Assembly (NCBI GenBank): GCA_947627125.1
Contig: CANQUY010000118.1
Coordinates: 1-5,296 of the forward strand
Source: an uncultured Clostridia bacterium
GTDB lineage: Bacteria; Bacillota; Clostridia; Christensenellales; Borkfalkiaceae
Reading direction: 5' to 3'
DNA length: 5,296 bases
Shown: piece by piece, positions 1-5,252 of the stretch
Position numbering within the stretch: position 1 is the stretch's first letter
Layout: every line of letters starts with the position of its first letter
Notes under the pieces: generated by a model
Databases searched by the model: none
Told to the model about the DNA's origin: nothing
The model's input: only the letters and a program-made list of their open reading frames with translations
Translations under genes and position numbers: made by a program

Positions 1-591
1 GCGGACCTTAAAGCCGAGCTCGATGAGATTTTGGGTGAGGGCGGTGGCCCGTGCGAAGCCGTTGGGCCCGCTGTCGTTGACGACTTCCCCCGTGATCGTC
101 TGCGCGTTGAGGTACACGCCCGTCGCGATGACCACCGCACGGCAGGAGAATACCCCGCCGTACGTCGTTTTCACCCCGATGACGCGAGCATTTTCCACCA
201 AGATCTCCGCCGCTTCGCCCTGCACAATGCGAAGGTTCTCCGTGTGCTCGAGAACGCGCTTCATCTCGGTGTGGTAGCGGTTCTTATCCACCTGCGCGCG
301 GAGGGACTGCACGGCTGCGCCCTTTCCCTCGTTGAGCATGCGGTATTGCAGGGCACAGCGGTCGGCATTGAGGCCCATTTCCCCGCCGAGCGCGTCGATC
401 TCACGCACCAAATGCCCCTTCGCCGTTCCGCCGACGGAGGGGTTGCAGGGCATGAAGCCGATACTATCGAGATTGAGTGTAAGAATGACAGTTTTGAGCC
501 CCGTCCGTGCGAGGGCGAGGGCCGCTTCACAGCCCGCATGCCCCGCGCCGATGACCACGGCGTCAACACTGCCTTCGGAGAAAGTATTCAT
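1..591 (-). CDS. mnmG: MnmG (GidA) tRNA uridine-5-carboxymethylaminomethyl modification enzyme, N-terminal part
   Basis: MnmG is an FAD-dependent enzyme that, with the GTPase MnmE, installs the (carboxymethyl)aminomethyl group on wobble U34 of several tRNAs in the cytoplasm. The visible 197 residues are its FAD-binding N-terminus; the family is usually about 620-630 residues, so roughly two thirds lies beyond the left edge. Residues 15-20 read GAGHAG, the Rossmann dinucleotide loop. Residues 50-70 carry the conserved block NPSVGG..KGHLVREIDALGG, followed by RMLNEGKGAAVQSLRAQ at 84-100 and the strand VVIATG at 153-158. The reading frame is intact to the edge. I chose the ATG at 589-591 because it leaves about ten residues before the first beta strand, as is usual, but no clear Shine-Dalgarno precedes it. 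An in-frame ATG at 622-624 would add 11 residues and has an AGGG five bases upstream. The gene lies downstream of dnaA on the same strand across a repeat-filled gap. The family identity is certain; the exact start is not. Confidence 0.96.
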   Translation of the reverse strand, partial: MNTFSEGSVDAVVIGAGHAGCEAALALARTGLKTVILTLNLDSIGFMPCNPSVGGTAKGHLVREIDALGGEMGLNADRCALQYRMLNEGKGAAVQSLRAQVDKNRYHTEMKRVLEHTENLRIVQGEAAEILVENARVIGVKTTYGGVFSCRAVVIATGVYLNAQTITGEVVNDSGPNGFARATALTQNLIELGFKVR

Positions 592-620
592 TCTTGAATT
601 GAAAATTGAGCGCTCCGCAC

Positions 621-659
621 TCATGCTGACCCTGAGCGTAGTCGAAGGGGAAGCATCCC
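621..659 (+). repeat. Degenerate or partial copy of the intergenic repeat
   Basis: The segment begins TCATGCTGA, contains CTGAGCGTAGTCGAAG and ends GAAGCATCC. These are the ends of the full repeat with a different, shorter middle. It is the fragment closest to mnmG and overlaps the alternative upstream ATG of that gene at 622-624. Confidence 0.6.
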
Positions 660-675
660 GTTGAACGCACGGGAT
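655..675. other. Seven-base-pair hairpin in the repeat region
   Basis: ATCCCGT at 655-661 is the exact reverse complement of ACGGGAT at 669-675, leaving a 7-base loop. A second small GC stem, GCGGC at 679-683 with GCCGC at 688-692, follows directly. Neither is followed by a T-run on either strand, so I do not call a terminator. They may be part of the repeat fold or an RNA structure in the dnaA-mnmG transcript. Confidence 0.45.
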
Positions 676-690
676 CCTGCGGCCCCCGCC

Positions 691-750
691 GCGTCATTCT
701 GAGAAACGGAATAGGAACGAAGTCCGAGGAACTAACCCGAAGAATCTCGC
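691..750 (+). repeat. 60-bp intergenic repeat, forward copy
   Basis: This copy starts GCGTCATTCTGAGAA and ends CGAAGAATCTCGC. It aligns over its whole 60 bases with the reverse complements of 768-827 and 855-914, with shared blocks at both ends and around ACGAAGTC in the middle. It is the most diverged of the three and is oriented opposite to them. With 768-827 it forms an imperfect inverted pair around a 17-base spacer. Confidence 0.75.
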
Positions 751-767
751 GGGGCGTTTACTATGCG

Positions 768-827
768 GCGAGATGCTTCGGTACGACTTCCGTAGACTTC
801 GTACAACTCCCCTTCTCAGCATGACGC
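768..827 (-). repeat. 60-bp intergenic repeat, inverted copy 1
   Basis: Read on the minus strand it starts GCGTCATGCTGAGAA and ends CGAAGCATCTCGC. It is part of a longer 84-base unit (746-829) that recurs at 833-916 with only five differences by eye, giving a tandem pair with an 87-base period. It also contains a short internal inverted repeat, GTACGA at 781-786 and TCGTAC at 799-804. Confidence 0.8.
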
Positions 828-854
828 CGCCACTCGCGGGGCGTATACTATGTG

Positions 855-914
855 GCGAGATGCTTCGGTACGACTTCCGTAGACTTCATACCACTCTCCT
901 TCTCAGCATGACGC
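855..914 (-). repeat. 60-bp intergenic repeat, inverted copy 2
   Basis: This is the same orientation and nearly the same sequence as 768-827. The similarity extends outside the 60-base core to the full 84-base unit 833-916, so this copy most likely arose by a recent local tandem duplication, not by independent insertion. The internal inverted repeat of the other copy is degraded here (TTCATACC in place of TTCGTACA). Confidence 0.8.
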
Positions 915-948
915 CGTTATGGGCTCCCATGCAGACTTCGTTTGAGGG

Positions 949-972
949 GATCCTTCACGTTTCTCAGAATGA
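949..972 (-). repeat. Short fragment of the intergenic repeat next to the dnaA stop
   Basis: On the minus strand TCATTCTGAGAAACG (958-972) is identical over 15 bases to 694-708 of the forward copy and is followed by TGAAGGATCC. It looks like a shortened version lacking the middle. It ends only 8 bases from the dnaA stop codon. Confidence 0.6.
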
Positions 973-980
973 GCGGCGGA

Positions 981-2318
981 TCATTGTTTCAGAACCGCCG
1001 ATTTGATATCATTCACATCCTTTGCGGTGGCGTCGGAAACTTTGATGAGCGAGGCGATCTTGTCGCGCGAGTAGATGATGGTTGCGTGGTCCTTGCCGCC
1101 CATCTCCTTGCCGATCGTGACGAGGGGAAGCGCAAGCATTTCGCACATGAGATAGGTGCAGATCTGCCGCGCCCGCACGAGTTCCGCACGCTTGTTTTTG
1201 CCGAGAAGTTCCTCTTTGCGGATGGAGAAGTGTGTGCACGTCGCCCGAATGATCGTTTCGGGCGTGACGACAGCCGTTTCGTCCACGTTGATGGCCTCCT
1301 GCAATGCCGTTGCGGCGAGCTGGAGGGTGATGGGTTCCTCGTGCAGTTTGCTTGCAAAGATGACGGTGTTGAGCCGTCCCTCGAGGGTACGGACGTTGGT
1401 ATCCGAATTCTTGGCGAGGAACGCGAGTACGTCATCGGGCACGAGATATTTCTTTTCGAGGGCCTTGCGCTTTAAGATGGCGATCTTCGTTTCGAGGTCG
1501 GGCGGCTGGATATCTGCGATAAGCCCCCCCTCGAAGCGGGTGCGCAGACGTTCCTCCAGCGTCGTGAGGTCCCTTGCGGGGCAGTCCGAGGAGATGACGA
1601 TCTGCTTGTTCTGCGAGGAGAGCTCGTTGAAGGTGTGGAAGAATGCCTCCTGCACGCCGTATTTCCCTGCCCAGAACTGAATATCGTCGATGAGGAGCAC
1701 GTCCACATTTCTGTAGCGGTTGCGGAAACGGGATTCCCGTCCCTCCCCCTTGCGCGCAAGGCTGTCTACAAATTCATTCAAAAACTGCTCGCTCGTCGTA
1801 TATTTCACCCTGAGCGTCGGCTTTTTCTGCTGTAATTCGTTGACAATGGCCTGCATGAGGTGGGTCTTGCCGAGGCCCGTCCCGCCGTAGATGTAGAGGG
1901 GATTGTATTCCGCGCCGGGGTTGTTCGCCACCGACTGCGCGGCCGCATAGACAAATTTGTTGGAGGAACCCACGACGAAGGAGTCGAACGTGTACCGCTT
2001 GTCCACCGTGACGGGACTTTCGTCATAGCTGTCGGGAACGTTGTCGAGCGTGTACTCGTCGCTGCCGTCCACAATGATCGCAACGTCCGAAAGTCCCACG
2101 TCCGAGCTCTTCACCGCCTCGCGCAGGTGCGCAAGATGATGCGCCGTCACCGTCTTTGCGATGAGCTCATCTTCCGCCTTTAAAACGAGGGTGCCGCCCA
2201 TCACGTCCACGGGTTCGAGCGAGCGGATAAAACGCTCGTAGGAGAGGGGGTTGATGATGCGTTCGGCCTTTTCCCTGATTTTCTTCCACAAATAATCGTA
2301 CTGCGTATTTTCTGACAT
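981..2318 (-). CDS. dnaA: Chromosomal replication initiator protein DnaA
   Basis: DnaA binds origin DnaA boxes, assembles as an ATP-bound filament, melts the origin and recruits the DnaB helicase. At 445 residues it is of normal length and appears complete. Domain I (about 1-80) opens with the LW...R.R helix and an SYERF motif. A short acidic linker (about 81-106) follows. The AAA+ domain III (about 107-340) has Walker A GGTGLGKTH at 145-153 (K151), Walker B LLIDD at 208-212, sensor I ISSD at 242-245, the arginine-finger motif RLRTRFE at 257-263, and the sensor II arginine in NVRTLEG (R310). DNA-binding domain IV (about 341-445) has RARQI at 382-386 and the signature IGKEMGGKDHATI at 402-414. 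Unusual residues are W216 in DDIQFWAGK, C246 where SDR is usual, and A412 where the second-position Thr of DHTT is usual. The start is supported by GAGG five bases upstream. It is divergent from recF, and dnaN does not follow it. Identity is certain. Confidence 0.99.
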   Translation of the reverse strand: MSENTQYDYLWKKIREKAERIINPLSYERFIRSLEPVDVMGGTLVLKAEDELIAKTVTAHHLAHLREAVKSSDVGLSDVAIIVDGSDEYTLDNVPDSYDESPVTVDKRYTFDSFVVGSSNKFVYAAAQSVANNPGAEYNPLYIYGGTGLGKTHLMQAIVNELQQKKPTLRVKYTTSEQFLNEFVDSLARKGEGRESRFRNRYRNVDVLLIDDIQFWAGKYGVQEAFFHTFNELSSQNKQIVISSDCPARDLTTLEERLRTRFEGGLIADIQPPDLETKIAILKRKALEKKYLVPDDVLAFLAKNSDTNVRTLEGRLNTVIFASKLHEEPITLQLAATALQEAINVDETAVVTPETIIRATCTHFSIRKEELLGKNKRAELVRARQICTYLMCEMLALPLVTIGKEMGGKDHATIIYSRDKIASLIKVSDATAKDVNDIKSAVLKQ

Positions 2319-2323
2319 TTTAT

Positions 2324-2327
2324 CCTC
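2324..2327 (-). promoter_or_regulatory. dnaA ribosome binding site
   Basis: On the minus strand GAGG stands five bases before the ATG at 2316-2318, a standard spacing, and fixes the dnaA start. Just upstream of it is the 8-base palindrome AAACGTTT (2330-2337). Confidence 0.75.
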
Positions 2328-2336
2328 GCAAACGTT

Positions 2337-2364
2337 TTGAGTTTTTCCGTAAATTTGATATAAT
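2337..2364 (+). promoter_or_regulatory. Probable recF-operon promoter with extended -10
   Basis: A perfect TATAAT at 2359-2364 is preceded by TG one base upstream (TGATATAAT), which is the extended -10 form. TTGAGT at 2337-2342 gives a four-of-six -35 match with a 16-base spacer. The predicted transcript start is about 2371, leaving a leader of about 70 bases before recF. The surrounding DNA is far more AT-rich than the genes. It reads straight towards the dnaA promoter. Confidence 0.6.
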
Positions 2365-2392
2365 AAACAGAGAAGAGAATTTCTTCCTCTCC

Positions 2393-2421
2393 ATTATAAT
2401 ACAAAATCGTCCGAAAATAAA
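2393..2421 (-). promoter_or_regulatory. Candidate dnaA promoter
   Basis: On the minus strand TATAAT occupies 2398-2393, with TTTATT (three of six for a -35) at 2421-2416 and a 17-base spacer. The predicted start is near 2386, giving a leader of nearly 70 bases. The -10 lies in the self-complementary ATTATAAT (2393-2400), so TATAAT also exists on the plus strand, but no matching plus-strand -35 is visible. The weak -35 limits confidence. Confidence 0.45.
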
Positions 2422-2442
2422 GTGTTTTTGCGGTAGAAAATC

Positions 2443-3525
2443 ATGGTGATCAAAAAGTTGAGCCTGCACAACTTCAGAAATTACGAGGACGAGTGCTTTT
2501 CCTTCGGGGAGGGCCTCAATGTCCTCACGGGGAAGAACGCGCAGGGCAAGACGAATTGCGCCGAGGCCGTCTACTATCTCTGTACGGGTTCATCCCTGCG
2601 CATCCGCCACGACCGCCAGCTCATCCGCCACGGGGAAACGGCGGCGAGCATCTCCGCCGAAGCCCTGAGCCGCTTCGGGAGCGTATCCCTGCGGGCAGAT
2701 ATCTATGAGAACAGGCGGGAACTCTATGTAAACGGAAATAAACTCACGCGCGCCGTGGATCTGCTCGGAAACATGAACGCCGTGTTCTTTTCTCCCGGGG
2801 AACTGCGGCTCATACAGGATGGGCCCGACGAGCGGAGAAGGTTCTTGAATCTCTCCATCTCGCAGACTTCGCGGGAGTACTGCACGGCCCTGCTCAGATA
2901 TCAAAAGATCCTCGACCAGCGCAACAATCTCCTAAAAAATCACGATATATCGCTGATTTTGGAAACTTTGCCCGTCTGGGACGAGCAACTTGCGACCTAT
3001 GCCGCCCGCATTGTCTTTCGCCGCAGGGCATTTTTGAAACAGCTCTCCCCGCTCGCGTGCGAGGCCCATTCCTTCCTCACCGACGGGGCGGAAATTCTCT
3101 CTGTCGGCGCGGAGGAGAAGGAGGAGAGCGAGGAGCAGATTCGGGAAAGATTGATAAAAGAATTTGATAATTCGAGGGAGCGGGACCTCCGCCTCGGCTT
3201 TACCACGGTGGGACCGCACCGCGACGATGTGAAGATCTCCATCGACGGCGACGAGGCGCGGGGCTTTGCTTCGCAGGGGCAGGCGAGGACGGCCGCGCTC
3301 TCTTTAAAGCTCGCCGAACTTGCGATTTTCAGGGACATTACGGGGGAGGCTCCCGTGCTCATTCTGGACGACGTGATGAGCGAGCTCGACCTTCCCCGCC
3401 GCAAAAAACTGCTCTCCCGCATCCGTGACGTGCAGTGCATTCTGACCTGTACGCACGCCGAGCGCGTTCTCTACGGGGCGGAATGCAACAAAATCAGGAT
3501 CCAAGGAGGAAAAATCGTGCCATGA
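2443..3525 (+). CDS. recF: DNA replication and repair protein RecF
   Basis: RecF is an SMC/Rad50-like ATPase that binds gapped DNA with RecR and RecO and directs RecA loading during gap repair and fork restart. The 360 residues match the family length. It opens with the typical KKLSLHNFRNYE. Walker A is GKNAQGKTN at 30-38 (K36). The first RecF signature spans about 118-136 (PGELRLIQDGPDERRRFLN), where Asn136 replaces the usual closing Asp. GPHRDD at 257-262 is the second signature. The ABC signature SQGQAR is at 277-282, Walker B LILDD at 306-310, and the D-loop SELD at 313-316. An acidic stretch, EEKEESEEQ, at 224-232 looks like a surface loop. The ATG at 2443 fits the conserved N-terminus and an in-frame stop lies three codons upstream, yet no good Shine-Dalgarno precedes it. 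It leads the plus-strand operon and its stop overlaps the next start by ATGA. dnaN, gyrB and yaaA, its usual Firmicutes neighbours, are not here. Confidence 0.98.
   Translation: MVIKKLSLHNFRNYEDECFSFGEGLNVLTGKNAQGKTNCAEAVYYLCTGSSLRIRHDRQLIRHGETAASISAEALSRFGSVSLRADIYENRRELYVNGNKLTRAVDLLGNMNAVFFSPGELRLIQDGPDERRRFLNLSISQTSREYCTALLRYQKILDQRNNLLKNHDISLILETLPVWDEQLATYAARIVFRRRAFLKQLSPLACEAHSFLTDGAEILSVGAEEKEESEEQIRERLIKEFDNSRERDLRLGFTTVGPHRDDVKISIDGDEARGFASQGQARTAALSLKLAELAIFRDITGEAPVLILDDVMSELDLPRRKKLLSRIRDVQCILTCTHAERVLYGAECNKIRIQGGKIVP
3503..3509 (+). promoter_or_regulatory. Shine-Dalgarno inside recF for the first PHP gene
   Basis: AAGGAGG is a near-perfect ribosome binding site within the last codons of recF. 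It lies 12 bases before the ATG at 3522, longer than the common 6-9, which may weaken independent initiation and favour coupling to recF translation. The GTG at 3517 is out of frame and is not the start. Confidence 0.65.
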
Positions 3526-4415
3526 GGGCAGATCTTCACATGCATACCTTTTATTCGGACGGGGCGCATTCGCCCAAGGAGGTCGTTGCCATGGGGAAAG
3601 CGGCGGGGCTCAGGGCCATGGCCGTCACCGACCACGACACCATGGGAGCCTGCGGGGCATTCTTCGAGGAGGCAAAAAAAGAGGGCATCCTCCCGTTGAA
3701 GGGGGTGGAGATCTCCGCCTACGAGGGGGAGGGCCGCGTTCACGTCTTGGGCTACGGATGCGCCGAAAACGAAGCATATGTTGCATATTTTGAGGAAAAA
3801 TTCAAAAAATCCGAGGCGCGGATCAAGAAAATGATTTGCCTTGCGAACGAAATGTACGGCCTTGATATCACCTACGAGGAGTTCTGCGAGAGCCGAAAAA
3901 ATCTCCGTGAACCCTACCACGCCGCCCAGCTTGCAAAGCTCGTTTCAATGCGGCTTCATAGGTATATTTGGGACGTATTTGCGGAGGCCTTTGCGTTCGG
4001 CATGCCCGCCCATGTGCCCGATTGGGGGCTCACGCCCGAGGGAGCGGTTTCGCTCATCCATGCCTGCGGCGGAAGGGCAGTGCTCGCGCACCCGGGGCGG
4101 ATCGGGCTTCTGACGAGCGCGGAATACAGGGAGATGCGGACGACGGGGAACAATGCGCGGCGGGAATTTCTGCAGCGGGAAAACCTCTCGCGGCGGCAGG
4201 CCCTTGTGGACAGACTTGCGCCCCTTCTCGACGGGATCGAGGCGATCTACGCCAAGCACACCCCCGAGCAGAGGGAATTTTATCGCACTTATGCGCTTGA
4301 GCACGGCCTCGCGTTTACGGGCGGTTCCGATTTCCACAGCGAAGAGGACCCTCCCGTCGGCTGTATGCCCTTCGACCTCAGCGAAGAACTGTACGACTTT
4401 TTATCGGAGCGGTGA
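3522..4415 (+). CDS. PHP-domain metal-dependent phosphoesterase, TrpH/YciV-like (first of a pair)
   Basis: This 297-residue protein is a PHP (polymerase and histidinol phosphatase) domain hydrolase. Relatives include RNase AM (YciV/TrpH), a 5'-3' exoribonuclease trimming rRNA 5' ends, and 3',5'-nucleotide bisphosphatases; the substrate here is not known. All expected metal ligands are visible: DLHMH (H6, H8), D13 in YSDG, TDHD (D37, H38), E63 in GVEIS, H74, H133 in PYHAAQLA, H190 in LAHPGR, H246, and GSDFH (D270, H272). There is no signal peptide or membrane segment, so it should be cytoplasmic. Compared with its neighbour it has about 23 extra residues between LAHPGR and DGIE, rich in Arg and Glu. 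The ATG overlaps the recF stop (ATGA). The frame stays open upstream into recF, but MRADLH begins the conserved domain, so the longer start is rejected. The family is clear; function by paralogy only. Confidence 0.9.
   Translation: MRADLHMHTFYSDGAHSPKEVVAMGKAAGLRAMAVTDHDTMGACGAFFEEAKKEGILPLKGVEISAYEGEGRVHVLGYGCAENEAYVAYFEEKFKKSEARIKKMICLANEMYGLDITYEEFCESRKNLREPYHAAQLAKLVSMRLHRYIWDVFAEAFAFGMPAHVPDWGLTPEGAVSLIHACGGRAVLAHPGRIGLLTSAEYREMRTTGNNARREFLQRENLSRRQALVDRLAPLLDGIEAIYAKHTPEQREFYRTYALEHGLAFTGGSDFHSEEDPPVGCMPFDLSEELYDFLSER
4406..4409 (+). promoter_or_regulatory. Ribosome binding site of the second PHP gene
   Basis: GGAG seven bases before the ATG at 4417 sits in the last codons of the first PHP gene. 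It supports this start over an open frame that extends back to 4153 within the upstream gene. Confidence 0.65.
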
Positions 4416-4416
4416 C

Positions 4417-5244
4417 ATGAGAGCGGATCTTCACATTCATACCTATTATTCGGACGGCAGACACGGGCCCGAGGAGATCGCGGCCTTTGCAAAGCGGAAC
4501 GGGCTCGCCCTCATCTCCATGACCGACCACGATTCGATGGGCGGCCTCGAGGAAAAGCGCGCCGCCGCGGAGAGGGAAGGGCTCCTCTTTGTGAACGGCT
4601 GGGAGGTTTCCGCCTACGCGGGCTGCAAGGTGCATATCTTGGGGTATCGCTGCCAAAAAAATGCAACATATGACGCGTTTTTGCAGGAAAGGCGGGAGGG
4701 AGCGCTCGCCCGCGCCGAGGATATTTTAAAGAAGGCCAATGCCTATCTCGGCATTCATGTGACGCTCGGGGACGCTATCGCCGAAATGACGGTGAAGGAC
4801 GCCCCGCTCCACACCATGCACATTGTCCGCGCCGTCGCAAAGAGGACGAACGCTTCCTACCGCGACATGTATGCGGAGCTCTTCGACGTCGGCAGGCCCG
4901 CCTATTCGGAGATCGGGAGGCCCTCCCCGCTCGACGCGCTCGAGGTCATCCACGGAACGGGCGGGATCGCCGTGCTCGCCCACCCCGGCAGGATCCAAAT
5001 GGACGAAACCAAAAAACTGCAACTTATGGACGATTTAACGGCACGCGGGCTCGACGGAATAGAATACATTCATTCGCAGCATACTTTCAAAGAGGCGGAG
5101 TACTTTGGGCGCTATGCCGAAGATCGGGGGCTCCTCAAGACGGGCGGCTCGGATTTCCATGCGGAGGGTTCCGCGCGGGAGATCGGCCTTCCCCCCTTTG
5201 AGCCCGATGAGCGGCTTCTGTGTGCGCTCGGCCTCCGCCCTTAG
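4417..5244 (+). CDS. PHP-domain metal-dependent phosphoesterase, TrpH/YciV-like (second of a pair)
   Basis: This 275-residue protein is a paralogue of the preceding gene product. By eye about half of the first 80 residues are identical, including the shared MRADLH start. The PHP ligands are intact: H6, H8, D13, D37, H38, E63 (in GWEVSAY), H73, H135 (aligned with H133 of the neighbour), H189 in LAHPGR, H222, and GSDFH (D246, H248). It lacks the roughly 23-residue insert found in the first copy, so it is closer to the compact form of the domain. Like its neighbour it is expected to be a cytoplasmic metal-dependent phosphoesterase acting on nucleotides or nucleic-acid ends; the substrate cannot be read from sequence. 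The stop of the first PHP gene and this ATG are separated by one base (TGACATG), implying translational coupling. Both copies keep complete active sites, so neither looks like a decaying duplicate. Confidence 0.9.
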   Translation: MRADLHIHTYYSDGRHGPEEIAAFAKRNGLALISMTDHDSMGGLEEKRAAAEREGLLFVNGWEVSAYAGCKVHILGYRCQKNATYDAFLQERREGALARAEDILKKANAYLGIHVTLGDAIAEMTVKDAPLHTMHIVRAVAKRTNASYRDMYAELFDVGRPAYSEIGRPSPLDALEVIHGTGGIAVLAHPGRIQMDETKKLQLMDDLTARGLDGIEYIHSQHTFKEAEYFGRYAEDRGLLKTGGSDFHAEGSAREIGLPPFEPDERLLCALGLRP

Positions 5245-5252
5245 GGGAGCGG

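Larger units (their letters stand above)
592..980. other. Gene-free dnaA-mnmG gap filled with repeat copies
   Basis: This stretch of about 390 bases lies between the end of dnaA and the start of mnmG. I see no credible gene: short open frames here change with each repeat copy and match nothing I recognise. Most of it is built from copies and fragments of one repeat, whose core reads TCATNCTGAG at one end and CGAAGNATCTCGC at the other. Three copies are full length (691-750, 768-827, 855-914) and there are fragments near 621-659 and 949-972. Motifs of this type are common as dispersed intergenic repeats in many bacterial genomes (general knowledge). No U-tract hairpin that would terminate dnaA was found, so read-through into mnmG is possible. 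Confidence 0.8.

Noticed and set aside
31..597. Open frame of 188 codons on the plus strand
   Set aside because: It is antisense to mnmG, which has clear family motifs, and its translation is a low-complexity shadow typical of GC-rich DNA.
746..916. CRISPR array or minisatellite
   Set aside because: There are only two direct copies, with imperfect identity and no regular unique spacers, and a third copy is inverted. This fits a dispersed intergenic repeat with a local duplication.
974..1000. Hairpin CGGCGG/CCGCCG spanning the dnaA stop as a terminator
   Set aside because: The stem is only 6 bp with a 15-base loop, the stop codon lies inside the loop, and no T-run follows on the minus strand.
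773..1006. Small plus-strand protein of 77 residues
   Set aside because: It runs through the two repeat copies and into the dnaA 3' end, has a duplicated peptide caused by the DNA repeat, and lacks a ribosome binding site.
2281..2327. Possible DnaA boxes (TTATCCTCG at 2320; TCTTCCACA near 2282)
   Set aside because: Each differs from TTATCCACA at two or more positions, one lies inside the dnaA coding region, and there is no cluster. Similar near-matches such as TTGTCCACC near 2000 occur inside genes by chance.
3435..3521. Longer start for the first PHP gene inside recF
   Set aside because: The extra residues come from recF in another frame, while the PHP domain begins right at the ATG at 3522 with a Shine-Dalgarno upstream.
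4153..4416. Longer start for the second PHP gene inside the first
   Set aside because: The conserved MRADLH start at 4417, the GGAG seven bases before it, and the first PHP gene occupying the upstream DNA all favour the short form.
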